DNA of 64,000 nt from Vibrio sp. SCSIO 43135 (GCF_023716665.1 NZ_CP071859.1:1240001-1304000), one strand, 5' to 3'; shown: positions 19,236 to 28,868, counted from the first letter of the stretch. Made by a program: numbers and translations. Notes: generated by a model from the letters alone, not told the origin.

Positions 19236-20636
19236 TTAGAAGTTTGCGGAACGTGGAGTACGTGGGAATGGGATTACGTCACGAACGTTACCCATGCCTG
19301 TTACGTAAGACACTAGACGTTCGAAACCTAGGCCAAAGCCAGCGTGAGGTACTGTGCCGTAACGGCGTAGGTCGCGATACCAGCTCATGTGCTCTGGATC
19401 GATACCCATCTCAACCATACGTGCATCTAGGATATCTAGGCGCTCTTCACGTTGAGAACCACCGATGATCTCACCGATACCTGGTGCTAGAACATCCATT
19501 GCTGCAACCGTTTTGCCATCATCGTTTAGACGCATGTAGAAAGCTTTGATGTCTTTCGGGTAGTTCTTAACGATTACTGGTGCTTTAAAGTGTTCTTCTG
19601 CTAGGAAACGCTCGTGCTCAGAAGACATGTCGATACCCCATTCAACTGGGAATTCGAACTCTTTACCAGAATCCAATAGGATTTGGATAGCATCGGTGTA
19701 ATCTACTTGAGCGAAGTCAGAGTCAACGAACTGCTCTAGACGAGAGATCGCTTGCTTGTCGATGCGTTGCGCGAAGAATTCTAAGTCGTCACGACGCTCT
19801 TCAAGAACCGCTTTGAACACATACTTAAGCATGTCTTCAGCAAGTTTCGCTACATCATCAAGTTCTGCAAAAGCAACTTCTGGTTCAACCATCCAGAATT
19901 CAGCCAAGTGACGGCTTGTGTTTGAGTTCTCTGCACGGAAAGTCGGACCAAAGGTGTAAACTTTGCTCAGTGCACAAGCGTAAGCTTCTGCGTTTAGCTG
20001 ACCAGATACAGTAAGGAATGTTTCTTTGCCGAAGAAGTCTTCGTTGTAGTCCACTTCACCTTTGTCTGTCAGTGGCAAGTTCGCGTGGTCCAGTGTTGAA
20101 ACACGGAACATCTCACCCGCACCTTCTGCATCTGAAGCCGTAATTAGTGGCGCAGACATCCAGAAGTAACCTTGTTCGTGGTAGAAACGGTGAATTGCTT
20201 GAGATAAACAGTTACGTACACGAGCTACTGCACCGATCACGTTAGTACGTGGACGAAGGTGCGCAACTTCACGAAGGTACTCGATTGAGTGACGAGTTTT
20301 CGCCATTGGGTATGTGTCTGCATCTTCAACTAGGCCTACCACTTTTACGTTAGTAGCGGCTAGTTCAAAATCTTGCCCTTTAGCAGGAGACTCAACAATC
20401 TTACCTGTTACTTCAACAGAGCAGCCAGTCGTTAGCTTTAGCACTTCGTCTTCGTAATTATTAAGATTATTAGGGACCACGGCCTGAATCGGGTCGAAAC
20501 AAGAGCCGTCGTAAATGGCAAGGAAAGAGATTCCAGCTTTGGAATCACGACGTGAACGGATCCAGCCGCGAACAGTTACTTCACTGTCTACCGCTAGCTT
20601 ACCGCTAAGTACGTCTGTTACAGGCGCGTAAGTCAT
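19236..20636 (-). CDS. asnS: Asparagine--tRNA ligase
   Basis: A 466-residue class IIb aminoacyl-tRNA synthetase charging tRNA-Asn. The N-terminal OB-fold ([20 protein letters not shown]) binds the anticodon; the catalytic core shows motif 2 ([26 protein letters not shown]) and motif 3 ([15 protein letters not shown]). It ends in [11 protein letters not shown] as in E. coli. The start at 20636 gives the same length as E. coli AsnS (466); an ATG 18 bases upstream is less likely. Monocistronic. Confidence 0.97.
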   Translation of the reverse strand: MTYAPVTDVLSGKLAVDSEVTVRGWIRSRRDSKAGISFLAIYDGSCFDPIQAVVPNNLNNYEDEVLKLTTGCSVEVTGKIVESPAKGQDFELAATNVKVVGLVEDADTYPMAKTRHSIEYLREVAHLRPRTNVIGAVARVRNCLSQAIHRFYHEQGYFWMSAPLITASDAEGAGEMFRVSTLDHANLPLTDKGEVDYNEDFFGKETFLTVSGQLNAEAYACALSKVYTFGPTFRAENSNTSRHLAEFWMVEPEVAFAELDDVAKLAEDMLKYVFKAVLEERRDDLEFFAQRIDKQAISRLEQFVDSDFAQVDYTDAIQILLDSGKEFEFPVEWGIDMSSEHERFLAEEHFKAPVIVKNYPKDIKAFYMRLNDDGKTVAAMDVLAPGIGEIIGGSQREERLDILDARMVEMGIDPEHMSWYRDLRRYGTVPHAGFGLGFERLVSYVTGMGNVRDVIPFPRTPRSANF

Positions 20637-20821
20637 GTTGGTTTCATTCTCCATTGAGGGACAAATTCAACCCAACAATATCGGTGATAAGAAGGCTAAA
20701 ATGCGCAAAAAATCATCGAATTGTTGGGTTGTATAAATTTTTTAAGTCAATGGAACATATTACCTGTCAAATCGTGAGCTTCAACCTTTTATTGCCCACG
20801 AAGAAGGGAATTTTACTTGTT

Positions 20822-22441
20822 TCAACTCGATTTCCGATGAGATAGCTTAAATTGGTTCAATAGCGACTCTAATCGTTCCGACAACTGCTCCAAATCTAGG
20901 CTGATATCACGAGTTTGAGAGGCGGAGTTTGAGGTTTCGTCTGCATGCCCAGTAATGATGTCCATTTTAGCTTGAACGGTGTGGCTCACCTCAGTTGAAG
21001 TCTGCGTCTGTTGCTGAATGTTCTGCGCGTGGCTGAGGGCTTCTTGCATCTCTGTTACTACTTCAGACATTGCCGCTGAAAGCTGTTCGATGTCGGTAGA
21101 GCGCTGGTGTGCCTGCTCGCAAACCTTATCCACGGAATCGACCGAGCTTTCACTGTCTTGTTTAAACTGAGCGATGATATCTTCAATGCTGGTCGTCGCT
21201 TCTGCTGTGCGACTGGCGAGCTGCCTGACTTCATCGGCAACGACTGCAAATCCGCGACCTTGTTCACCCGCACGTGCTGCCTCAATGGCTGCGTTTAACG
21301 CCAAAAGGTTAGTTTGCTCAGCGACGCCACGAATGACACCTAAAATAGACGTTACTTCTCCAGTTTGGCCATTAAGCTCTTCTATATTGGTTTTAACGGA
21401 TTCAATATCTCCGACTAAACCTTTAATGTCTTCACTGGCTAAGTGGGCTTGTTCTGCACTTCGCTGAATATTGCTGGTGGTATGGTTTATCAGGTTAGAA
21501 GCCTCGACAGTTGCTTGCTCAACATTAAGTTGTTGGGACTGCATCTGCTCAATGTTAGCCCGAACATCAGCGGTTTCTTGTTGCTGTTGGTTGACGGCAT
21601 CATCTGTTATTTGCGCAACACTTGTCAGCTGAGACGATGAGTGAGCGAGTGTGTGGGAGGTCTGCTGAACTTTTTCTAAGCTGTCGCTAACGGTACCCAC
21701 GAAGGAGTTGATGGCAACGGAAAGCTGACCGACTTCATCTTTGTTCATCTTGGTAAGACGCATAGATAAATCTTTGGTCTGACTTACTTCCTGCATAAAA
21801 CGGGATGTTCTCTGGATAGGTTTAATGATGATTTTTTTGATTAGCCCCAGTGTCAGTAAGAAGCCGACAAAGGCGATGCTTCCCATAATAGCAATGGCAA
21901 TCATGGTGCGTTTGCTGATCATCTGATTGACATGGTTCATGTTGTACTCGAGGCGAATCGCGCCTAACACTTCGCCTTCTGGTGCCATGTGGCAAGCAAC
22001 ACAGTTGGTGCCGCGATAGTTTTCACTGGACTTCATCGGCAGAGCGACCACCAGTCCTTTGCCCCAATCTGCGCTTATTGGTTCAATCACCAGTTCTCCA
22101 TTAAGAGCACGTTGATCGATACTGTCGGTGGGTTGCTGGTTTTCTTGTCCTGGGCCATAAATTTTGCTGACAGCATCAGCTCTAAGCACTTTTACTTGTT
22201 CAATGCCTTCTTGAGCTAAAGCCTTTTGTCTAAGGGTTTCTTTCTGACTCATTGTGCCGGTGAGCATCATCATGTTGAGGCTATCGAAATAGTTGCTGGC
22301 CTTGTCATGTAACTGTTCACTGAGTACAGAATTGAGTAGATCACGTTGTTGTAAATATTGGTATGCGGTCGATACTGTCACGACTAAGGCAAATACAAAC
22401 ACCAGAGTCAGCAGCAGCTTTTTGGTTATAGTTAGATTCAT
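20822..22441 (-). CDS. Methyl-accepting chemotaxis protein with periplasmic CXXCH haem motif
   Basis: A 539-residue protein. TM1 spans about 8-28, the periplasmic domain 29-178, TM2 179-203, HAMP 204-256, and the MCP signalling domain runs to the end (hairpin tip [34 protein letters not shown] region). The periplasmic domain contains [20 protein letters not shown] with C147, C150 and H151, a c-type haem attachment motif in a DUF3365/Tll0287-like context. The protein therefore probably senses redox state, oxygen, NO or CO through covalent haem (inference), rather than a small nutrient. No chemotaxis genes are adjacent. No C-terminal CheR-tether pentapeptide is seen. Confidence 0.9.
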   Translation of the reverse strand: MNLTITKKLLLTLVFVFALVVTVSTAYQYLQQRDLLNSVLSEQLHDKASNYFDSLNMMMLTGTMSQKETLRQKALAQEGIEQVKVLRADAVSKIYGPGQENQQPTDSIDQRALNGELVIEPISADWGKGLVVALPMKSSENYRGTNCVACHMAPEGEVLGAIRLEYNMNHVNQMISKRTMIAIAIMGSIAFVGFLLTLGLIKKIIIKPIQRTSRFMQEVSQTKDLSMRLTKMNKDEVGQLSVAINSFVGTVSDSLEKVQQTSHTLAHSSSQLTSVAQITDDAVNQQQQETADVRANIEQMQSQQLNVEQATVEASNLINHTTSNIQRSAEQAHLASEDIKGLVGDIESVKTNIEELNGQTGEVTSILGVIRGVAEQTNLLALNAAIEAARAGEQGRGFAVVADEVRQLASRTAEATTSIEDIIAQFKQDSESSVDSVDKVCEQAHQRSTDIEQLSAAMSEVVTEMQEALSHAQNIQQQTQTSTEVSHTVQAKMDIITGHADETSNSASQTRDISLDLEQLSERLESLLNQFKLSHRKSS

Positions 22442-22747
22442 GTTGAGCGATTATAATATTTGGAATAAACCTCTCGATTGTACAAGTTTGGCTTGCTTAC
22501 CAATAAAGTAGTAGTTCGTTAGTGTGACCACAAACATAGTGGGGTTTTGTAAATGTGATGTAAATTGCGTGTAATCAATATTTTGACGCATAGACATTTT
22601 TACAGCGCATATGACACTCGATTGTTAAACAGCAAGTCTAGATAATAGAGATAAGCACTTTTCCCTTGTTGTAGCAGGTTTGATAGCTTGTCAGTTGTAG
22701 CTAATTTCCTTAGTATTGCGTCTCTTTTGAAATGCCCGAGATTTAAG
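22442..22747. other. Divergent intergenic region MCP / queD
   Basis: About 306 AT-rich bases holding both promoters. I found no preQ1 riboswitch-like pseudoknot or other recognised element by eye. Confidence 0.4.
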
Positions 22748-23110
22748 ATGAAAACAGAATTGTACAAAGAGTTTATGTTCGAAGCCGCACACCATCTGCC
22801 GAATGTGCCAGAAGGTCATAAATGTGGTCGTTTACATGGGCACTCTTTTCTTGTTCGTCTTTATGTTGAAGGTGAAGTTGACCCGCATACAGGTTGGGTG
22901 GTGGACTTTGCAGAAATCAAAGCGGCCTTTAAGCCAATTTATGATCGTTTAGATCACTACTACCTAAACGATATTGAAGGGTTAGAGAATCCAACCAGTG
23001 AAGTGCTAGCTCGATGGATTTGGCGTGAACTGAAACCTGAATTGCCTTTATTGAGCAAAATCGAGATAAAAGAGACCTGTACCGCAGGCTGCATTTACAA
23101 AGGCGAATAG
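22748..23110 (+). CDS. queD: 6-carboxy-5,6,7,8-tetrahydropterin synthase QueD
   Basis: A 120-residue enzyme of queuosine biosynthesis, converting dihydroneopterin triphosphate to 6-carboxytetrahydropterin. Zinc ligands are in FEAAHHLP and CGRLHGHSF; the catalytic Cys is in HKCGRLHGH; the C-terminal [14 protein letters not shown] is typical. ATG 22748 gives the family length; an earlier in-frame start at 22688 would add 20 atypical residues. It is followed by a terminator, so single-gene. Confidence 0.93.
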   Translation: MKTELYKEFMFEAAHHLPNVPEGHKCGRLHGHSFLVRLYVEGEVDPHTGWVVDFAEIKAAFKPIYDRLDHYYLNDIEGLENPTSEVLARWIWRELKPELPLLSKIEIKETCTAGCIYKGE

Positions 23111-23119
23111 AACCCCAAT

Positions 23120-23147
23120 GAAAGCGAAGTTTTACTTCGCTTTTTTA
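23120..23147 (+). terminator. Intrinsic terminator of queD
   Basis: AAAGCGAAGT TTT ACTTCGCTTTTTT: a strong stem and T6 run. Confidence 0.9.
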
Positions 23148-23194
23148 TTAGGTCGGTTAGGATATCAATAGGCCAGAACTTCAAGGAGTAGATA

Positions 23195-23851
23195 ATGGCG
23201 TCCAAAATCTCTTCGGCGATCCAATTGCTTTTAGCCCTCTCTATCTTTTATCTCGGTTACACCATCCATGGCATGACTAGTAAAGTCGGGGAGGTGATCG
23301 ATACATACCCTAAGATCCTCGAGGACGTGAGCACGTTGTCAAAGCACCTTCAGATTGAAGAGTGGCTTGAGGTTGCTGACACGCTAGAAGATTTACTTCC
23401 AGACATCATTCGTAGTGTAGAGGAAGTAACGGTGGCTGTATCAGACACCAACAAAACAGCCGCTTCTATCGACGCAAAAATACCTATGATAGTCGGCGAA
23501 GTCACACAGTATCGAGAAGTGTTGGTACCAGCGGTGTTGGCGGAAGCGCAGCAGTATCGTGTAGATGTGATACCACCTGTGCTGGTAGAGAGCAAAGGTT
23601 ACCGCAATGAAACCATTCCTTTAGTGGTGAAAGAGTCCGAAGCGCTGCGCCAAGACATCCCGCCAATTTTGCTCAAGGCGGATGAAGTGGCACTGAAAGC
23701 CGATCAAATCGTTGAAAAAAGCCAAGACATTGCTCAGCAAGCGACGCAAGGGGCAGTGAAAGGCGTGATTCTGTCACCACTCGATCTGATTCGAGATGCG
23801 GGCAATGAACTGAAAGGGCGTGTGACTCCAGCAGAGGGAGCAGAACCGTAA
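23195..23851 (+). CDS. Membrane-anchored protein with degenerate Ile-Pro repeats, function unknown
   Basis: A 218-residue protein. An N-terminal anchor (about 8-26) is followed by a largely helical, acidic region. From about 95 to 165 a repeat of roughly 14-18 residues recurs: VLVPAVLAEAQQYR, VIPPVLVESKGYR, TIPLVVKESEALR, DIPPILLKADEV. Such periodic helices suggest a coiled or filament-like extracytoplasmic domain. A good Shine-Dalgarno (AAGGAG) precedes ATG 23195. I do not recognise the family. Confidence 0.75.
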   Translation: MASKISSAIQLLLALSIFYLGYTIHGMTSKVGEVIDTYPKILEDVSTLSKHLQIEEWLEVADTLEDLLPDIIRSVEEVTVAVSDTNKTAASIDAKIPMIVGEVTQYREVLVPAVLAEAQQYRVDVIPPVLVESKGYRNETIPLVVKESEALRQDIPPILLKADEVALKADQIVEKSQDIAQQATQGAVKGVILSPLDLIRDAGNELKGRVTPAEGAEP

Positions 23852-23970
23852 GTCACTCTCTTGCATCAAAGCTTCCCGCAGTCGTCGGTATAATAAACCG
23901 TGTGATTGCGGGATATTTGAGCACTTGGTTGAATGATCATTGAAATCATAAACTGAACGGATAAGATGGA

Positions 23971-24016
23971 TGAACCTCAACATCGAGGTTCGTAGTGAAG
24001 GAGTCACTGCTTTTTA
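23971..24016 (+). other. Tandem hairpins in leader of TyrP-like gene
   Basis: GAACCTC AACATC GAGGTTC (about 23974-23993) is followed closely by AGTGA AGGAG TCACT and GCTTTTT. The second hairpin plus T-run looks like a weak terminator. The region lies 250-300 bases upstream of the transporter start. Role unknown. Confidence 0.4.
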
Positions 24017-24048
24017 CTAAAAGGACTGTCTTACTATTGGACACCTAA

Positions 24049-24216
24049 ATGATTTTCAAAATTACTTCCCCAATTCTTGAGCCCACTGAAGGGTCGCCAC
24101 ACCAGGTTACTTCCCATAACACCCTGTCACGTACTCTCTTTACCCCCTTCTTCACCCATCGAAGTAACGCCACGTTACGCCCTAATTCATTTTCTTATTT
24201 TAGCTTTTCGTATTGA
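24049..24216 (+). CDS. Candidate 55-codon leader peptide ORF
   Basis: An open frame from ATG 24049 to TGA 24214-24216, with TTGGA about eight bases upstream. The predicted peptide begins MIFKITSPILEPTEG and ends NSFSYFSFSY, i.e. three Phe and two Tyr among its last nine residues. It stops 76 bases before a TyrP-like aromatic amino acid transporter. The coding strand is C-rich and G-poor. This arrangement resembles leader-peptide-controlled attenuation (his/phe leaders, or Rho-dependent as in tnaC). I infer regulation; a different frame is also open through this region, so coding status is uncertain. Confidence 0.4.
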   Translation: MIFKITSPILEPTEGSPHQVTSHNTLSRTLFTPFFTHRSNATLRPNSFSYFSFSY

Positions 24217-24292
24217 TCCTAATCTGACACGAAGCTTCTTTGGCGCCTCTGTGCGCGCATGATTTACACACATTAAAAACGGTTTTTAGAAA

Positions 24293-25447
24293 ATGAATAC
24301 AAAATTACTTGGTAGTTCCCTCATCATTGCAGGGACAGCTCTTGGCGCTGGCATGTTGGCGATTCCGATGGTTCTTGCACAGTTCGGCCTGTTTTACGGC
24401 ACGTTACTGATGGTATTGATTTGGTTTGGTACTACTCACTCTGCACTGCTTTTGCTCGAGGCCACTATCAAATCTGAAGGTGGTCTGGGCCTTAACTCGA
24501 TTGCAAGCAAAACACTTGGCAAAGGTGGTCAGCTAATCACTAACGGATTGTTGTACGCGTTGTTGATCTGCCTACTTATGGCGTACATTCTCGGCGCGGC
24601 GGATTTATTAGTGAAAGCAATGGCCTCAATTGGAGTAGAGCTTAGCTTCGTTAAAGCCCAAGTCATCTTTACTTTACTGGCTGGTGCCATCGTTGCGTGC
24701 GGTACAGGAGTGATCGATAAACTCAATCGTCTACTGTTTTTCGTAATGATCGCCAGTTTGCTACTTACGTTGACCGTACTACTGCCAACGTTTTCTGCAG
24801 AAAACTTGGGCCAAGTGACTAACCACAGCCATGTTGAGCTGATCACCACCAGTGCGGTGCTGTTTACGAGTTTCGGTTTTATGGTAGTGATCCCAAGCTT
24901 AGTGTCTTACAACCAAGAAGCAACAGATAAACAGCTACGCAATATGGTGATTGTAGGCTCGTTGATCCCACTGTTTTGCTACCTTTGTTGGTTGTTTGCC
25001 GTCGTCGGGAATTTACCAGCTGAACAGCTTAAACAGTTCTCGAGTGTTTCACAATTAATGGAAGGGTTTGAGCACGATAAGCCCTGGATTGGCGCTGTGT
25101 TGTCGCTGTTTACTGGCTTGGCTTTGTTGACTTCTTTCTTCGGTGTTGCGATGTCGCTGTTTCACCAGAACCGAGACACTTTCAAGCAGAATAAAATCAT
25201 TACTTATGTACTGACGTTTGTATTGCCCTTGATTGGCGCGATTGTCGCAGCGGACCAGTTCTTATCGGTACTCAGTTACGCAGGCATTATTTTGGTGTTC
25301 TTAGCGGTTTTTGTGCCGATGGCCATGGTGTACAAACTTAGGAAGTCAGCTACCTTAGCAGAGCGATACGCAGCTGAAGGCGGCACTGCGATGCTGATAT
25401 TTGGTGGTGCATTTGGTGGCTTTCTACTGCTGTCACAATTGATTTAA
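24293..25447 (+). CDS. TyrP/Mtr-like aromatic amino acid permease (HAAAP family)
   Basis: A 384-residue inner-membrane transporter with about eleven hydrophobic segments. The N-terminal GSSLIIAGTALGAGMLAIPMVLAQFG is the hallmark of the HAAAP family, and VLFTSFGFMVVIPSLVSY is shared with TyrP and Mtr. Proton-coupled uptake of tyrosine (or tryptophan) is expected; E. coli TyrP is the closest match I can recall. It has a 440-base leader containing hairpins and a candidate leader peptide, which would fit amino-acid-responsive control. It is followed by a strong terminator shared with a convergent EAL gene. Confidence 0.85.
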   Translation: MNTKLLGSSLIIAGTALGAGMLAIPMVLAQFGLFYGTLLMVLIWFGTTHSALLLLEATIKSEGGLGLNSIASKTLGKGGQLITNGLLYALLICLLMAYILGAADLLVKAMASIGVELSFVKAQVIFTLLAGAIVACGTGVIDKLNRLLFFVMIASLLLTLTVLLPTFSAENLGQVTNHSHVELITTSAVLFTSFGFMVVIPSLVSYNQEATDKQLRNMVIVGSLIPLFCYLCWLFAVVGNLPAEQLKQFSSVSQLMEGFEHDKPWIGAVLSLFTGLALLTSFFGVAMSLFHQNRDTFKQNKIITYVLTFVLPLIGAIVAADQFLSVLSYAGIILVFLAVFVPMAMVYKLRKSATLAERYAAEGGTAMLIFGGAFGGFLLLSQLI

Positions 25448-25457
25448 TCAGTATGAG

Positions 25458-25482
25458 AAAGGCGGGATTTCCCGCCTTTTTT
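25458..25482. terminator. Bidirectional terminator after TyrP-like gene
   Basis: AAAGGCGGGA TTT CCCGCCTTTTTT: a GC-rich stem with T6. Confidence 0.9.
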
Positions 25483-25502
25483 ACACCTTATCACTGCCAC
25501 TG

Positions 25503-27215
25503 TTAAGTGAGCGCGTAGTAAAAACCTTGATGAATGCTGGCACCCAATGTGGTGAGTAGGTGAGCACTGTCTGCAGTTTCAACCCCTTCCACAATGATTG
25601 TACAGTGATAGGCTTTGCCCATAGCGATGAGCTGCCTGAGCGTTTCTGCTTTCTTATCGTCTTGACGAAGCCCTGTGACAAAGGCTCGGTCAATTTTTAA
25701 ATAATCTGGGTGAATTTTTCCAATCAGTTCTACGTTGTTATTTCCTGTTCCAAAGTCATCAATACTTATCTTGCAGCCAAGAGATTTAATCTTGTCGATG
25801 TTAGCGTAGATTTCCTCGGTGTAATACATGGAGGCGTTTTCTGTAATCTCGACCGTGAGGTAACTGCAATCCTTCTTCGATAATGCTTCATGCAGCTGAG
25901 AAAAGTTTTTCCCTTGCAGCAGAGAAGGGCACACGTTGATACTCAGCGGCGCGATCAATGACTTAGAGCTACCAAAAATCGTACGAATGACCAACAAGGT
26001 GTGGGTGAGCAACAAGTCATTGGCAATTAATGTCTCGATGAATCTTTGGGTGTTTTTTGTTTGGAATCGTGACAATGCTTCGTAGTGAATGTTTTGGTTC
26101 GAACTGGTATCAAAAATTGGCTCGAGCTTCATCTTGAAGCGTCGTATAGCCCAAAAATATTGCAGCAAGGCGCAAATGCGCTTAAAGCGGTAAAGTACGA
26201 TCATTAAAGCCGCAACAAACAACGTATTGCGAATCAGCGGTGCTGGATAGAACGATTTCTGGTATCCGTCTGCAGTGGTTTTGGTCAATATTGAACGACC
26301 ATCGGTTTCCCCGACATCGATTGATGTCCCCGTGTTCGTGCAAACCTTAATCCCTGCGAGAAAGTAGTTCGATACGTAGTTATTCATATTGTGTGCGAGG
26401 TTGACGCTTTTAACTCGAACCACCAAAGACACGTCTTCTTTGTCGAATGACTGAGTGGTGTAGCTGTCATTATTAAGCCAAGTTTTCATTTCTTTCTTGT
26501 TCATTGGCGTGACAGCTTCAGGTGTGATTAAGCAGCGCGTTTTGAAACGATCAACCATGACGATCGATTCAATTAACTCAACGTCATCAATCTTGGACTG
26601 AAGCTCGGCTGAGTCGGAATAGCATGAGTACTGATTGAAGGCATCTGTAAAATCGCCCACTTTATGGAAGTAGCTTTGTTTTAACGCGCCATCGATGGCG
26701 TAATACGTCACCGAAAAAAACACTACGCTAGATACAACGATCGCGATACTGATATCGAGATACAAACGTTTGTCAGCCAAGCACGAAGACAGCGCGTTTT
26801 TAATCGCATCTTTTGCATCGTGGTTAATGCGCTTTTGTTGCGCCATTCCGTTCGCCTGGTTGTTAAAGCTTTTAAACGGAACGAAGTAACCCACCCGATG
26901 AATGTTCTCAATGATACTTTTTTTGGAAGTAATGTGGTGTTTTGTAAGCTTTTTAAACTTTTTTCTGATAGATGCGATTATATTTTTAAATCCGTTCTCC
27001 GGTAGAGCAATATTGTATTTTTGAGCGATTTTACTTTCTATGCTTCTTTGGCTGATTGGAACATTCAAAGAGCCGTAACAAGAAATCACACTTAAGATCA
27101 GATATTCGTTTTGAGTAATAGGCAGCGTAGCGTGTGGAAGATTGTTTAATTCTAGTGAAAGGGTGCTTTCCGACATGCAAATGCAAACTTGGTCTCCGAG
27201 TTCAAACCTAATCAT
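25503..27215 (-). CDS. Membrane-tethered winged-helix (ToxR/CadC-like) protein with C-terminal EAL domain
   Basis: A 570-residue protein. An OmpR/ToxR-type winged helix fills about 28-113 (ITQNEYLILSVISC, NIIASIRKKFKKL, ENIHRVGYFVP). TM1 lies at 153-173, a periplasmic domain at 174-325 with cysteines C198, C228 and C292 (CSS-motif-like), TM2 at 326-344, and an EAL domain at about 355-570. Catalytic residues appear intact: E379 of EAL, N427, E456, DD486-487, K507 and E543. This combines DNA binding, periplasmic sensing and c-di-GMP hydrolysis or binding in one chain. CSS-type EAL proteins are known, as are ToxR-like regulators; the fusion is unusual. Convergent with the TyrP-like gene. Confidence 0.88.
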   Translation of the reverse strand: MIRFELGDQVCICMSESTLSLELNNLPHATLPITQNEYLILSVISCYGSLNVPISQRSIESKIAQKYNIALPENGFKNIIASIRKKFKKLTKHHITSKKSIIENIHRVGYFVPFKSFNNQANGMAQQKRINHDAKDAIKNALSSCLADKRLYLDISIAIVVSSVVFFSVTYYAIDGALKQSYFHKVGDFTDAFNQYSCYSDSAELQSKIDDVELIESIVMVDRFKTRCLITPEAVTPMNKKEMKTWLNNDSYTTQSFDKEDVSLVVRVKSVNLAHNMNNYVSNYFLAGIKVCTNTGTSIDVGETDGRSILTKTTADGYQKSFYPAPLIRNTLFVAALMIVLYRFKRICALLQYFWAIRRFKMKLEPIFDTSSNQNIHYEALSRFQTKNTQRFIETLIANDLLLTHTLLVIRTIFGSSKSLIAPLSINVCPSLLQGKNFSQLHEALSKKDCSYLTVEITENASMYYTEEIYANIDKIKSLGCKISIDDFGTGNNNVELIGKIHPDYLKIDRAFVTGLRQDDKKAETLRQLIAMGKAYHCTIIVEGVETADSAHLLTTLGASIHQGFYYALT

Positions 27216-27405
27216 TCGTTTAGGAGCTCCTAGGGTTAAATGTAAAGGGAAGTTATCAATAATGGTGGCAGTTAGATGTGATGAGTTTCCAGCATATCCA
27301 AGGTGTATGGATATAGTGTCACCTTTAGTTTTTTTTATAAATTAAAAAATCTTGTAGTAACAGGCTGTTATGGTGAGGTTTTAACACGTTGTTGGTGCAG
27401 AAACA

Positions 27406-27438
27406 AAAAGCCCGGGCAATTAATTGCCCGGGCTTTTT
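27406..27438 (-). terminator. Intrinsic terminator of sdaA
   Basis: AAAAAGCCCGGGCAATT / AATTGCCCGGGCTTTTT: a perfect long palindrome. Confidence 0.9.
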
Positions 27439-27456
27439 AGATTAATAGGGGAGGGA

Positions 27457-28818
27457 TTAACAGATAACTTTAACAGCAAGGCCGCCTTGAGAAGTCTCAC
27501 GGTATTTCGCGTTCATGTCTTTACCCGTTTCTAGCATGGTTTCGATAACCTTATCTAGAGAAACTGTTGGAGCTGATGAACGACGCAGTGCCATACGAGT
27601 CGAGTTGATCGCTTTTACTGCCGCGATACCGTTACGTTCAATACATGGAACTTGTACCTGGCCTGCAACTGGGTCACAGGTTAGACCTAGGTTGTGCTCC
27701 ATTGCGATCTCAGCAGCCATACATACTTGCTCTGGGCTACCACCCATAAGCTCAGCAAGACCTGCAGCAGCCATTGAACATGCCACGCCAACTTCACCCT
27801 GACAGCCAACCTCTGCACCAGAGATAGACGCGTTACGTTTGTATAGACCACCGATTGCGCCAGAAGCTGCAAAGTAACGGATGTAGTCTTTTTCAGTAAC
27901 GGTTTGGATGAACTTATCGTAGTAAGCCAGTACCGCAGGAATGATGCCACACGCACCGTTTGTTGGTGCTGTTACAACACGACCACCCGCAGCGTTCTCT
28001 TCGTTTACTGCGAAAGCGAACATGTTTACCCAGTCAACGACCGACATTGGATCGTTGGTTGTTTTCTCTGAGGTAAGCAGTTGCTGGCGCAGTGCAGCAG
28101 CACGGCGAGGTACACGCAGTGGACCAGGAAGAATCCCCTCTGTATTCATACCGCGATCCATACACTCACGCATGGTTTTCCAAATGTTAGCGAAGTAAGT
28201 ACGTGACTCTTCATCTGAATGAAGTGCCGCTTGGTTTTTCATTACCAGAGTACTGATAGAAAGACCGCTTTCCTTACATTGGTTCACGAGTTCTTCCGCT
28301 GTGGTGAACTCGTAAGGCGCTTTAACTGGGTTTTCTTCTTCTTTACCGAAGTTCTCTTCGTCAACGATAAAACCGCCGCCGATAGAGTAGTAAGTCTTTG
28401 AGTACACTTTTTCGTCATTGATCCAAGCGTGGATCTGCATGCCGTTCTCGTGAAGCTCAAGGTTGGTTGTATGGAAGTTCATACCACCGTCTTTCGGGAA
28501 CGATACTGTATGACAGTGCATGCCAACAGGAAGGCGCTCAGTTTCTTCTACGCGAGCGATGAAGCCCGGAATAGAGTCGATATCTACTTTCTCAGGAGTA
28601 TTGCCAGCAAGACCCATGATAATAGCGATGTCTGTGTGGTGACCTTTCCCTGTCAGTGATAGTGATCCATAGACGTCAACGGTGATTTTAGTGATGTCGC
28701 GCAATTTTCCCATTGAGCGTAAATCATCAATAAATTCTTTACCCGCTTTCATTGGACCAACAGTGTGTGAGCTTGAAGGACCAACGCCGATCTTATAGAT
28801 GTCAAAAACACTAATCAT
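27457..28818 (-). CDS. sdaA: L-serine dehydratase (4Fe-4S)
   Basis: A 453-residue enzyme deaminating L-serine to pyruvate and ammonia. It is a one-chain (alpha-beta fused) type with N-terminal SVFDIYKIGVGPSSSHTVGPM and C-terminal catalytic domain. The Fe-S ligand cysteines lie in TNGACGIIPA, EVGCQGEVGVACSMAAAGLAE and LTCDPVAG. Full length compared with E. coli SdaA (454). The gene lies about 97 bases downstream of the serine transporter in the same direction, so uptake and breakdown of serine are coupled. Confidence 0.95.
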   Translation of the reverse strand: MISVFDIYKIGVGPSSSHTVGPMKAGKEFIDDLRSMGKLRDITKITVDVYGSLSLTGKGHHTDIAIIMGLAGNTPEKVDIDSIPGFIARVEETERLPVGMHCHTVSFPKDGGMNFHTTNLELHENGMQIHAWINDEKVYSKTYYSIGGGFIVDEENFGKEEENPVKAPYEFTTAEELVNQCKESGLSISTLVMKNQAALHSDEESRTYFANIWKTMRECMDRGMNTEGILPGPLRVPRRAAALRQQLLTSEKTTNDPMSVVDWVNMFAFAVNEENAAGGRVVTAPTNGACGIIPAVLAYYDKFIQTVTEKDYIRYFAASGAIGGLYKRNASISGAEVGCQGEVGVACSMAAAGLAELMGGSPEQVCMAAEIAMEHNLGLTCDPVAGQVQVPCIERNGIAAVKAINSTRMALRRSSAPTVSLDKVIETMLETGKDMNAKYRETSQGGLAVKVIC

Positions 28819-28835
28819 ATCGATTACCTCAGAAG

Positions 28836-28868
28836 TAAGCCTCCCAACGAGGAGTAGGGAGGCTTTTT
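28836..28868. terminator. Hairpin between sdaC and sdaA
   Basis: AAGCCTCCC, an 11-base loop, GGGAGGCTTTTT. The T-run is on the plus strand; on the minus (coding) strand the stem is followed by TACTTCTG, so it is at best a partial terminator or RNA-stability element within the sdaC-sdaA unit. Confidence 0.5.

Noticed and set aside
24077..24262. Competing 61-codon frame over the TyrP-like leader
   Set aside because: Starts at TTG without a ribosome site and is frame-shifted against the better candidate at 24049; likely a by-product of the C-rich sequence.
24217..24292. TyrR box before the TyrP-like gene
   Set aside because: Only a TTTACA half-site is visible; no TGTAAA partner at the correct spacing.
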